A DNA stretch of 54,027 bases. Origin: an uncultured Lachnospiraceae bacterium (GTDB lineage: Bacteria > Bacillota > Clostridia > Lachnospirales > Lachnospiraceae). Positions 17,307 to 25,761 of the stretch are shown one piece after another (the first letter of the stretch is position 1; every line of letters starts with the position of its first letter). A program made the translations under genes and the position numbers. The notes beneath the pieces are model-generated. The model did not search any database, had not been told where the DNA came from, and worked only from the letters and a program-made list of their open reading frames with translations. The stretch covers positions 1-54,027 of the forward strand of contig CAOKQK010000014.1 of NCBI GenBank assembly GCA_948470905.1, written 5' to 3'.

Positions 17307-19388
17307 ATGAGAAAATCAGCAGCAGTTACAATGAAACTTCTGGCATTGTCAATGTTCTGTCTGGTCATCCTGGCAGCCTGCGGCAGGAAGGAAGACGGAC
17401 AGCCGGAGGGCGGGCAGTTCTCCGGCGAGGGGGGCGGACAGCTGGATGTGGTTCTGGATGAGAATGATTTTCCGGACGTGTCAGCGGAGCTTAAAGGCGG
17501 GTCTTTCCTGGGCATGCAGTTTTACAAGGGGGAGCCTGTGCAGCTCTGGGCGTCCGGCGAGGGCGATACCGTGTCTGTGTACCTGTACAGAAAGGACGGC
17601 ACCAGGGATACCGTGCTGGAAACGATCAGCCGGGACAAGACCAGATCCGGGGGATATCTGGATGAGCAGGGAAACTATTATGGAATTGCGGACAATATGG
17701 TTACAAAGACAGATGCCTCAGGGCAGGAGCTTTTTTCGGCTGTTGCAGGCGATGCCGGGAGATATGACTCCATAGAGGAGGTCTGCAGTTCCCCGGACGG
17801 GAAAACGGTGCTTCTTGCCAATATTACGAATCCGGAGACATCTTATATAGAGATGATACTGATGGAGCTTGGGCAGGGCGGGGAGCTGAAAGAAGTGGAG
17901 CTCAAGGATGCAGGGAAAGCTTCTGATGAGAAGTCTCTTTCTCTGATGGCACATCTTGGAACCTGGGGAGAGGATTTGTTGTTGATGGAAGGGGACTATA
18001 TTTACAAGATCGACCTGCAGGCGGGGACGCTGACACAGGCTGTCTCCCTGATGCAGACCTCCTATGTGTCCCAGCAATACCGTCCGCAGTCCTCCCAGGA
18101 GGATATCAGCGCGGTGTATATACCGGAGGAAGGCAGGATTGAACTGCTCTGGGCGTATTCTTCCGGCAGGGGGCGCTGTGAGAACCTTACTTTCAAGGAC
18201 ATGACGAAAGAAAGGGAGACTATTACCCTGAAAGGTCTGAATGTAGAACCCTGGCTGAAGGAGCAGGTCGCAAAGTTCAACAGCACCAATGACAGATACT
18301 ACATATCCATCAGCACAAGGGGTATGGAGAGCGGCGCATATGAATTCAGGATAAATACCGGCATAGAGATCGCCACCGGAAAAGGGCCGGAGCTCCTGTA
18401 CGGGGAGCTCATGCTGACGGAATCGCTGAGCAGTATGATGGAAAAGGGAATGCTCGTGAATCTTGCCCCTCTGATGGAGCAGGCAGGGATCAGGGAGGAG
18501 GATTATTTTCCCATGACCTTCCGCTGGCGCACGGAAGATGCAATCTACGGCATTTATTACAAGGCGGCTGCGGAGGATTGCCTGATCAGGGCGGATGTGC
18601 TGGGAGACATGAGGGATCCGGATATGGAGCCCCTGCTGGACGCGCTGCTGGCCTATCCGGAGCAGGCATGCCTGGGAGGAGGCGGATCATCTTCCAAAAA
18701 CGTGCTGAGGGATCTGTTGTATGCTTCCGAAACTCTGTATGGCATGCTGGACTGGGAAGCAGGCACCTGCGATTTCAGCGGAGAGCTGCTGCCGAAGATG
18801 CTGGAGGTGGCGAAGCGGTACAAATATTTGTCTACAGAGAAGGATATCACGAAGAGACGATCCAATTATCAGAATTATATTTTTCATACCGAAGAAGATT
18901 ATGAGGCAGAGGGCTATGTGCCGTGCTACTATATATTTGACGATGGGCCGCATCCCGCGGTGAACCGCTACCAAGACCGTTTGCTCTATATCAATGCCAA
19001 TTCCGCACATCCGGAGGCCGCATGGGAGTTCCTGAGCTTTATCCTCAGCGAGGAGGCTCAGAAGACGATTTATACCGGTGATTACCACGATGATCTTCCT
19101 GTGATGAAAAAACTTTTCTTAAGCGGCGGGCAGGATTTCCTGGAAAACGGATGGGCGGGAGGAGCCAAACCCTACATCGGTTATGAAGTGACACAGGAGA
19201 GGCTGGATGCGTTGACGGAATTTCTCGAAGATGCCCGTGAACTGCCCTGGAAAACAGAGCCGATCATAGAGATCATTGTAGAAGAAGCCGTCGGATATTT
19301 CAATGGGTTCAAGGATATACAGCAGGTGCAGAATATGGTTCAGAACAGGGTCCAGCTGTATATGGACGAAAGGGGAGGCAATGGTTAA
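17307..19388 (+). CDS. Extracellular solute-binding lipoprotein
   Basis: 693-aa secreted lipoprotein. The signal peptide ends in a lipobox (ILAAC, Cys25), followed by a Gly/Gln-rich linker. Residues about 45-290 look like beta-rich repeats (SSPDGKTVLLANI, DEQGNYYGIADN) reminiscent of a propeller. Residues about 300-690 resemble a family 1 sugar-binding protein (LKEQVAKFNSTNDRYYISI; AAWEFLSFILSEEAQ). The start is ATG 17307 behind GGGAGGGTG. No permease or ATPase genes lie nearby, so it either serves a transporter encoded elsewhere or works as a ligand sensor. The two-part architecture is larger than a normal binding protein (about 400-450 aa). Confidence 0.8.
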   Translation: MRKSAAVTMKLLALSMFCLVILAACGRKEDGQPEGGQFSGEGGGQLDVVLDENDFPDVSAELKGGSFLGMQFYKGEPVQLWASGEGDTVSVYLYRKDGTRDTVLETISRDKTRSGGYLDEQGNYYGIADNMVTKTDASGQELFSAVAGDAGRYDSIEEVCSSPDGKTVLLANITNPETSYIEMILMELGQGGELKEVELKDAGKASDEKSLSLMAHLGTWGEDLLLMEGDYIYKIDLQAGTLTQAVSLMQTSYVSQQYRPQSSQEDISAVYIPEEGRIELLWAYSSGRGRCENLTFKDMTKERETITLKGLNVEPWLKEQVAKFNSTNDRYYISISTRGMESGAYEFRINTGIEIATGKGPELLYGELMLTESLSSMMEKGMLVNLAPLMEQAGIREEDYFPMTFRWRTEDAIYGIYYKAAAEDCLIRADVLGDMRDPDMEPLLDALLAYPEQACLGGGGSSSKNVLRDLLYASETLYGMLDWEAGTCDFSGELLPKMLEVAKRYKYLSTEKDITKRRSNYQNYIFHTEEDYEAEGYVPCYYIFDDGPHPAVNRYQDRLLYINANSAHPEAAWEFLSFILSEEAQKTIYTGDYHDDLPVMKKLFLSGGQDFLENGWAGGAKPYIGYEVTQERLDALTEFLEDARELPWKTEPIIEIIVEEAVGYFNGFKDIQQVQNMVQNRVQLYMDERGGNG

Positions 19389-19518
19389 AATAGGAATCAG
19401 CAGTTGCAAAGTATACCCAAATATGCTAAAATAATTTTAAAGCATATTTTTCTGTTCGCCAGGCAGCATGCTTTTTGCGGAACCTGTCCGGCATGTCTTA
19501 ATCTCATCATAAGATTCT

Positions 19519-20102
19519 TTGAAAATCCATGCTTTTATCACACGGAACAAGGCAGGAGTTTCAGGGAAAGGGAGCTATATCATTTTTATCTGTACCTTTG
19601 ATCCGTTCGGCGGCAGCAGGTACATTTACCATTTTGAAAACCTATGCAGGGAGGATCCGGCGATCCGGTTAAAGGACGGGACGGAGAAGATCTTCCTGAA
19701 CACAAAATCTTCCTGAACATAAAAGGTACAAGGGACGATGTGGGGGAAGATCTGAGGAGGCTTCTGGAGTATTTTGAGAGCATGGTGCCTCGGGATGCCT
19801 ACACCAGGGAGCTGGAGGACGCGGTGGCAGAGACCAGGGAGCACACAGAATGGAGGCGTGAATACATGAAGCTGGAGGCATGGGAACAGCGCATCACATG
19901 GGAAGGAAGATCGGAGGGCGGGACAGCCAGGCTTGTCAGCCAGATCATCCGAAAGGTAAAAAAAGGCAGGACGCCGGAAGAAACAGCGGAAGATTTGGAT
20001 GAGGATACAGGAGAAGTAAGGCATATTTATGAGGTGGTGGTGAAGCATCTTCCGGATTGTGACCAGGAGAAGATTCTGGCGGAGCTTTTGGACAAGGCTT
20101 AG
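19519..20102 (+). pseudogene. Rpn-family PD-(D/E)XK nuclease/transposase remnant
   Basis: Two frames together give the C-terminal two thirds of an Rpn-type nuclease: SYIIFICTFDPFG, RYIYHFEN, IRLKDGTEKIFLNTK, then GTRDDVGEDLRRLLEYFE and a charged coiled tail. The break is a 17-bp tandem duplication (19690-19706 and 19707-19723, unit ATCTTCCTGAACACAAA) that repeats IFLNTK/IFLNIK and shifts the frame. The N-terminal catalytic part is missing before about 19550. Rpn proteins are linked to RecA-independent recombination and often occur as many copies. This copy is dead. Confidence 0.8.
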
Positions 20103-20157
20103 TATGTTTTGCTGCCGCACCAAAAAGAAAATAAGATTGTCCGAAAGAGCATACGAG

Positions 20158-20202
20158 CCCTCCCGAAAGCATAGACTTTGATGTAAACAAGCTTCGGGAG
20201 GG
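20158..20202 (+). promoter_or_regulatory. Hairpin covering the ribosome site of the P-type ATPase
   Basis: CCCTCCCGAAAGC (20158-20170) can pair with GCTTCGGGAGGG (20191-20202) over 12 bp with one bulged A. The right arm is the ribosome binding site itself and touches ATG 20203. No yybP-ykoY or other known riboswitch core was recognised. It may act as an RNA thermometer or as the expression platform of an unrecognised switch. Confidence 0.6.
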
Positions 20203-23031
20203 ATGTTTGTGTTTGAACAATATAGTGTTTCGGAGACAGTGAAGGAGTTAAAGAGTGACGGGCGGACAGGGCTGACCACGAAAGAGGCGGGGGAGCGGCT
20301 GCGGCGCGACGGCAGGAATGAGATGAAGGAGGGGCGGAAGAAGACCCCTGTGGAATCCTTTCTGGAGCAGCTCAACGATCCTCTGATCTATGTGCTGATC
20401 GTGGCGGCTGTGGTGTCTGTGCTGTTAAAGGAGGTCAGCGACGCGGTGATCATCGGGGTAGTGGTGGTCATGAATGCTGTGGTGGGCATGCTGCAGGAAG
20501 GCAAGGCGCGCAGGGCGCTGGAATCCTTAAAGAAACTTGCCAGTCCCAGGGCGATGGTCATCCGGGACGGAAGGCGCGGAGAGATTCCGGCGGCGGAGCT
20601 GGTAAAGGGGGATCTTGTGTATCTGGAGGCGGGGTGCCAGGTGCCGGCAGACCTGCGGCTCATTACGTCCTCCAATTTAAAGATTGAGGAGTCGGCGCTG
20701 ACGGGGGAGGCGCTTCCGGTGGAGAAGGATGCCTCGTTCCAGGGCAAAAAGGGGGTGCAGCTTCCTCTGGGGGATCGCAGGAACATGGCCTATATGTCAA
20801 CGGTGGTTACATATGGCAGGGGTGAAGGCATTGTCACTGCCACTGGCATGCAGACGGAGCTTGGGCAGATTGCCGCCATGATTACCGAAAGTAAGGAGGA
20901 GCTGACTCCACTGCAGAAGCGTCTGGGAGAGCTGGGAAAAATATTGAGCCTGCTGTCCCTTGGGCTATGTGCAGCGTTGTTTGCCATCGCGGTGCTGCAG
21001 CACAGGAATGTGATGGAGATGCTGATTACCGCCATATCCCTTGCCGTTGCTGCGGTGCCGGAGGGGCTTCCGGCTGTGGTGACTATCTGTCTTGCCCTGA
21101 GCGTGACCCGCATGGTGAGGGTGAATACGATCGTGCGCAGGCTGCCGTCTGTGGAAACTCTGGGCGCGGTCAGCGTGGTCTGTTCCGATAAGACAGGCAC
21201 CCTGACTCAGAACCGCATGACTGTGGAAAAGTGTTTTGTAAACGGACGTGTCATGGAGCTCTCAGAATGCAGTCCCGGGCTTTGTCCTGATTTTTACCGG
21301 GGGATGGCTCTGTGCAATGATGCTGTTACAAATGTGGATCCATATTCCGGGGAGGGGGAGAGGACAGGGGATCCCACAGAGCTTGCACTGCTGGATGCGG
21401 CGTTGTCGTTTGGAATGAAAAAGGAGCAGCTGGAGCGCCGGATGCCCAGGATAGGCGAGCTGTCCTTTGACTCTGACAGAAAGATGATGACCACTGTGCA
21501 TAGGGTGTCAGGCGCCGGGGAACTGCAGGCGGCGGAGGCAGTGGGTGTGCTCAGGCCAGCAGGGGAAGTATACCCATCGGCAGGAGGCGCAGGCAGGGCG
21601 GCAGGATTTGCCGGGGCTGTCCCCGGCCCGCGCAGCGGCTGCATATCCTATACTAAAGGGGCGCCCGATGAGGTGTTGAAGCGGTGTACTCAGATCTGGA
21701 CGGGAGAGGGGAGCATCCGGATGACGGAGCAGCACCGCAGGCAGATCAGGCAGGCTATAGAGAAGCTGTCGGGGGAGGCGCTGCGCACCCTTGCGGTGGC
21801 GATGAGGAGCGGCGTGGAGCGGCCGGTGGAGGACGGGCTGACTTTTCTTGGTATGGTGGGAATGAAGGACCCGGCGCGGCCGGAGGCCGCCGGAGCTGTC
21901 GCCGACTTTAAGCAGGCGGGCGTAGTCACGGTGATGATCACCGGGGACCATGTGGATACGGCATTTGCCATCGGCAGGCAGCTGGGCATTGTGCAGCGTT
22001 TTGAGCAGTGCATGACAGGGGAAGAATTGGGCCGCCTGTCTGAGGAAGATCTGACGGAGAGGCTGGAGGACACCAGAGTGTTTGCGAGGGTTTCACCGGC
22101 ACAGAAGGTGCGCATTGTGGACGGCTTCAAGCGGCGGGGAGAGATTGTCGCCATGACTGGAGACGGGGTCAATGATGCGCCTTCCCTGAAAAAGGCGGAC
22201 ATCGGCATTGCCATGGGCATGGCGGGGACAGATGTGGCCAGGCAGGCATCTGACATGATCCTGACGGATGACAATTTTGCCACTATCCGACGTGCCATCG
22301 AGGAGGGTAGAGGGGTATATGAGAACATCAGGAAGTCTGTGATTTTCCTGCTCTCCTCCAACCTGGGGGAGATCATCACCATGTTCCTGGCGGTGGTATG
22401 CGGACTGGCGGCGCCTCTGAAATCCAGCCATATCCTGTGGATCAACCTGATCACGGATTCCCTGCCGGCGCTGGCGCTGGGGGTGGATAAAAACGACGGC
22501 AGGAGCCTGATGCGCCAGCAGCCCAGAAAAGCCAAGGAGAGCCTGTTTGCCAGGGGAGGTTTTGCCTGCACCTGTTTTTATGGGACTCTGATCGCGGCGG
22601 TGAGTCTGACGGCGTTCCTCATGCTGCCCTGCGCGCTGCTTAACGTGAACAGCCTGCCTGTGAACCTGGAGAATCTCTCCACGATACTGCAGAACGGGAG
22701 CGTGCTTTCCAAGGCGCAGACCTATGCCTTCACGGTGCTTGGCATGTCCCAGCTCTTTCATGCGGTGGGCATGCGGGATATGCATAAATCCTTTTTCCGT
22801 ATGAACCACAGGGACAATAAGCTGATGATCCTTGCCTGTGCCGCAGGTTTCCTGCTGCAGTTTGCGGTGACGGAGGTGCCGTTTTTGATCAATGCCTTCG
22901 GCACCTCCCACCTGACGGGCAGGGAGTGGATGAGGCTCAGCATTCTTGCCGCCGCACCGCTGATTGCTCATGAATTCCTGGTGTTAGTGGGGCTGCTTGT
23001 GCCTGGCGCCCGTTCCCGGGAGAGTCATTGA
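20203..23031 (+). CDS. Calcium-type P-type ATPase (SERCA/PMCA-like)
   Basis: 942-aa P2-type cation pump that moves Ca2+ (possibly Mn2+) out of the cytoplasm using ATP. Seen: N-terminal cation-ATPase domain, TM4 motif VPEGLP, phosphorylation motif SDKTGTLTQ (Asp329), TGDGVNDAP hinge and TM6 motif [13 protein letters not shown]. The N and D residues of this last motif match the Ca2+ ligands of SERCA pumps. The nucleotide-binding domain has a Gly/Ala/Pro-rich insertion of about 40 residues (nt 21520-21645) before [11 protein letters not shown] 20203 abuts the ribosome site; GTG 20209 (MFEQYSV) has better spacing and may be the real start. The stop overlaps that of the convergent GH2 gene by 7 bp. 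Confidence 0.93.
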   Translation: MFVFEQYSVSETVKELKSDGRTGLTTKEAGERLRRDGRNEMKEGRKKTPVESFLEQLNDPLIYVLIVAAVVSVLLKEVSDAVIIGVVVVMNAVVGMLQEGKARRALESLKKLASPRAMVIRDGRRGEIPAAELVKGDLVYLEAGCQVPADLRLITSSNLKIEESALTGEALPVEKDASFQGKKGVQLPLGDRRNMAYMSTVVTYGRGEGIVTATGMQTELGQIAAMITESKEELTPLQKRLGELGKILSLLSLGLCAALFAIAVLQHRNVMEMLITAISLAVAAVPEGLPAVVTICLALSVTRMVRVNTIVRRLPSVETLGAVSVVCSDKTGTLTQNRMTVEKCFVNGRVMELSECSPGLCPDFYRGMALCNDAVTNVDPYSGEGERTGDPTELALLDAALSFGMKKEQLERRMPRIGELSFDSDRKMMTTVHRVSGAGELQAAEAVGVLRPAGEVYPSAGGAGRAAGFAGAVPGPRSGCISYTKGAPDEVLKRCTQIWTGEGSIRMTEQHRRQIRQAIEKLSGEALRTLAVAMRSGVERPVEDGLTFLGMVGMKDPARPEAAGAVADFKQAGVVTVMITGDHVDTAFAIGRQLGIVQRFEQCMTGEELGRLSEEDLTERLEDTRVFARVSPAQKVRIVDGFKRRGEIVAMTGDGVNDAPSLKKADIGIAMGMAGTDVARQASDMILTDDNFATIRRAIEEGRGVYENIRKSVIFLLSSNLGEIITMFLAVVCGLAAPLKSSHILWINLITDSLPALALGVDKNDGRSLMRQQPRKAKESLFARGGFACTCFYGTLIAAVSLTAFLMLPCALLNVNSLPVNLENLSTILQNGSVLSKAQTYAFTVLGMSQLFHAVGMRDMHKSFFRMNHRDNKLMILACAAGFLLQFAVTEVPFLINAFGTSHLTGREWMRLSILAAAPLIAHEFLVLVGLLVPGARSRESH

Positions 23032-25481
23032 GATAAGTGTTGCTTTTTGATTTTATTCAGCTCGGCGTTGATGATTTGCAGGGCGTTCTCCGGGACTTTC
23101 TTTTGACTGTCCCCGCCGCCCATGGAACCCATGAGGCCGCTCAGTTCCGCGAAGGTCTTCTCACCCATCATGGCGAGCATGGATTTCTTCATCTTCATGC
23201 CTGTCATGGCGAAGATGGCGTTGGAGAGTACCGAAAAGGCTTCGTCGTCTGCGGCGATGGTATTGATCTTGTCATGAATGGAAAAATATTGGTCGGAATA
23301 TTCCATAGGGGCATCGCTTGCAACGGTTTCCACAGACTCAAACCAGTTTGCCACTCCGTCGCCGCCCTCGCCATCGTCGGGCAGGGTGTATATTTCCGGT
23401 TTTGCCTCTACATGCTCCAGGGTCAGGGTGTCCGTACAGCGCAGGGGCAGGTGCCCTGAACCGGAGAGCGGCTGCGAGGTACAAGGGTGCTGCACCGCCT
23501 CTGCCATCAGGTAGGTAAAGCCTTCCGCCAGGGGTACATTTTCAAAGACAAAAATCTTGTCGCCGTACTGGGTGGCGAAGGGGCGTCCGTTCACATATAA
23601 GGTGACTTGATTTAAATTGGAATAGACCTTGACCCTGGTGAGGGCGCCTGTCCGCTGAGCGTAGCGCCTGCCGCAGAGGTATACGAAGGGTTCGCTGCTC
23701 CAATATGCCTTGTACAGGTAGAAGGCTTCTTTCTTGATCCTGCGGTCCATGGTCACAAGCCCTTTATTGTTGCGTCCTGCTGTGCCGCCTTCATCCCTTG
23801 CGGCACAGCCGAAGTCAAACATATTCCATACGTGGGTGGACCAGAGCCAGGGTCTTTCCATCAGGATCTTTGCCATGTGTTCATGATATTCCGCCTGATA
23901 GCTTTCGGAATAATCCCTGCATTTCGGCTCGTCCGGCTGGTAGGTGATGATTCCTTCTGCACCATACTCCGAAAGACCGAGACAGATATTGGGGCAGGTT
24001 TTATGGAAGTGATCCAGCCATTTCTCGTTGTTTTCGTAGCTGCCGCCGTACCAGCCGAAATAATGATTGTAGCTTTCCACATCGGTGATGCCGTGGAGAG
24101 GGCTTTCCAGAGGTAGCATGCTCACATGGGCGATGGTGGTCAGGCGGCTGGGGTCGAGCTTTTTCACCAGGGCATTCAGAGACTTGTGGTTTTCCACCAG
24201 ACCCGGTTTCTCCCCTGCGATGGTGATCTCGTTGGAGATGCCCCAGAAGCAGATAGAGGGATGGTTGTAATTCTGGTAGATCAGATCCTTCATCTGCAGC
24301 ACACAGTTGTCATGTGCTGCCGGATCGTCGCTCTGGCTGCTGATATAGGGAATCTCCGCCCAGACGATGAAGCCGTATTCGTCGCAGGCATCGTAAAAGT
24401 CCGGGCTGTGCTGGTAGTGGGCAAGGCGCACGGTGTTGGCGCCGATCTCCCTGATGAGCGCAGCGTCTTCGTAGTGCTGCTGCCTGGTCAGGGCGTTTCC
24501 GATATAAAGCCTGTCCTGATGGCGGGATACACCCCGCAGCATCATAGGGCGTCCGTTTAAAAAGAATCCCCTGTCAGGGTCCACATGGAAGGAGCGAATG
24601 CCGAAGGGGCTTCTCACTTCGTCCACTGTCTCGTTGCGGTAGACAAGCAGGGCTGTGCAGGTGTACAGGTAAGGATCCTCTACGCCCTGCCAGAGATGGG
24701 GCTTATGGAGCAGCACATCCACTTTCGGATCTTCGGAGGGGCGCCAGACCTCCGCCACGTCCGTCCCGGACATATCCGTGATCCGGTAGCATATGGTATA
24801 GTCCGGGGAGGGAGCTTCCACCCAGCTGTTCAGATGCAGCATGGCATACTGGGGTACGCCCGTGGCGTCGCAGCAGGATGGGAACACGCCTCTCTCCACA
24901 TTGTGGTCAAGGCTGCTGTCTGCGGGCAGGCTGGCATTATCCAGGATTTCCGGCGTGATGGCAAGCCCCTGTGAGCCGTGGTAATCCGCCTTAAAGTGGT
25001 GCTCGGGCAGGATCAGCAGGTTCACGCCCCGGTAAAGCCCGCCGTAGAAGGTGAAGTCCGCCATCTGGGGATAAATGTTGCTGTGGGGAGAGTTGTCTGC
25101 CAGGATGGTGATGGTGTTCAGGGGAGCCGAGGCGCCGAAGGCAGCTTCGCAGGCAGCATTTTTATCGGGGGAGGGGATCAGGGCGTCTGTGATGTCCAGT
25201 GTAAAAGAGGAATAGCCGCCCTCATGGCTTCCCATTTCCCTGTCGTTGACATAGACGGTCCCGCAGAGGGAGAGGGCGAGGATTTCCAGATATACGCGCT
25301 CACCATTCTGCAGAGAGGGGGTCTGCAGCTGCCTGCGGTACCAGCATTTTCCGCGGTAGTATTCACCCTTGCCGTCCATGCCGTCCACGGCGTTCCAAGT
25401 GTGGGGCAGTGTCACCTGCTCCCAGTTTATCCTGTCCTTCGAGAAGCTCCAGTTGTCGTTAAAAGAGATTTTTTTTCTCAT
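23025..25481 (-). CDS. Glycoside hydrolase family 2 (beta-galactosidase-like)
   Basis: 818-aa retaining beta-glycosidase. The sugar-binding jelly roll starts NDNWSFSKDRINWEQVTLPHTWN. The barrel carries the acid/base motif CFWGISNEI and the nucleophile motif LSEYGAEG. Substrate could be beta-galactoside, beta-glucuronide or beta-mannoside; the motifs alone do not decide. A C-terminal tail of about 120 residues after the last beta domain (YFSIHDKINTIAADDEAF...) is helical and not typical. The start at ATG 25481 was chosen because GAGG lies 6 bp upstream; an in-frame ATG at 25511 lies in the palindrome. No signal peptide is seen, so it is cytoplasmic. It is divergent from the DUF5107 gene, sharing its control region. 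Confidence 0.9.
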   Translation of the reverse strand: MRKKISFNDNWSFSKDRINWEQVTLPHTWNAVDGMDGKGEYYRGKCWYRRQLQTPSLQNGERVYLEILALSLCGTVYVNDREMGSHEGGYSSFTLDITDALIPSPDKNAACEAAFGASAPLNTITILADNSPHSNIYPQMADFTFYGGLYRGVNLLILPEHHFKADYHGSQGLAITPEILDNASLPADSSLDHNVERGVFPSCCDATGVPQYAMLHLNSWVEAPSPDYTICYRITDMSGTDVAEVWRPSEDPKVDVLLHKPHLWQGVEDPYLYTCTALLVYRNETVDEVRSPFGIRSFHVDPDRGFFLNGRPMMLRGVSRHQDRLYIGNALTRQQHYEDAALIREIGANTVRLAHYQHSPDFYDACDEYGFIVWAEIPYISSQSDDPAAHDNCVLQMKDLIYQNYNHPSICFWGISNEITIAGEKPGLVENHKSLNALVKKLDPSRLTTIAHVSMLPLESPLHGITDVESYNHYFGWYGGSYENNEKWLDHFHKTCPNICLGLSEYGAEGIITYQPDEPKCRDYSESYQAEYHEHMAKILMERPWLWSTHVWNMFDFGCAARDEGGTAGRNNKGLVTMDRRIKKEAFYLYKAYWSSEPFVYLCGRRYAQRTGALTRVKVYSNLNQVTLYVNGRPFATQYGDKIFVFENVPLAEGFTYLMAEAVQHPCTSQPLSGSGHLPLRCTDTLTLEHVEAKPEIYTLPDDGEGGDGVANWFESVETVASDAPMEYSDQYFSIHDKINTIAADDEAFSVLSNAIFAMTGMKMKKSMLAMMGEKTFAELSGLMGSMGGGDSQKKVPENALQIINAELNKIKKQHLSQ

Positions 25482-25498
25482 ATTCAGCCTCATTTCTT

Positions 25499-25518
25499 CG
25501 GTCAAATGCATTTGACCG
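25499..25518. promoter_or_regulatory. Perfect 20-bp palindrome, probable operator
   Basis: CGGTCAAATGCATTTGACCG is a perfect palindrome about 18 bp before the GH2 start. On the plus strand GTCTTTTTTT follows, so it could also act as a hairpin terminator there, but no plus-strand gene ends nearby. An operator for a sugar-responsive regulator is more likely. Confidence 0.6.
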
Positions 25519-25578
25519 GTCTTTTTTTGATAGGATTTCCCGACGGTGTTTTTTTATCCAAAAATAATGGAAGTGTTG

Positions 25579-25607
25579 TTGATAAAATGATGGAGGTCTG
25601 TTACAAT
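25579..25607 (+). promoter_or_regulatory. Promoter of the DUF5107-TPR gene
   Basis: TTGATA at 25579-25584 and TACAAT at 25602-25607 are separated by 17 bp. The transcript would have a leader of about 150 nt before ATG 25762. Confidence 0.7.
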
Positions 25608-25761
25608 TTGAGTTATGTGGAAGGATAATTTGTGAAATGCGTCCCGGGAGAATTTTCAGATGCGTTTTTTGCAGCTGAAAATCAGGAGCTGTCAAAGGGA
25701 CGTAGAAGCGTAGAGGGCGGAAAAGTTCCCGCAAGCGGGAACTGTAATAGGAGGCGAAGAT

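Noticed and set aside
20102..20202. yybP-ykoY manganese riboswitch before the P-type ATPase
   Set aside because: I looked for the conserved core and could not find it; only a simple ribosome-site hairpin is visible.
25499..25530. Intrinsic terminator on the plus strand (palindrome followed by T run)
   Set aside because: No plus-strand gene ends upstream of it. An operator for the divergent genes explains the palindrome better, though a dual role cannot be excluded.
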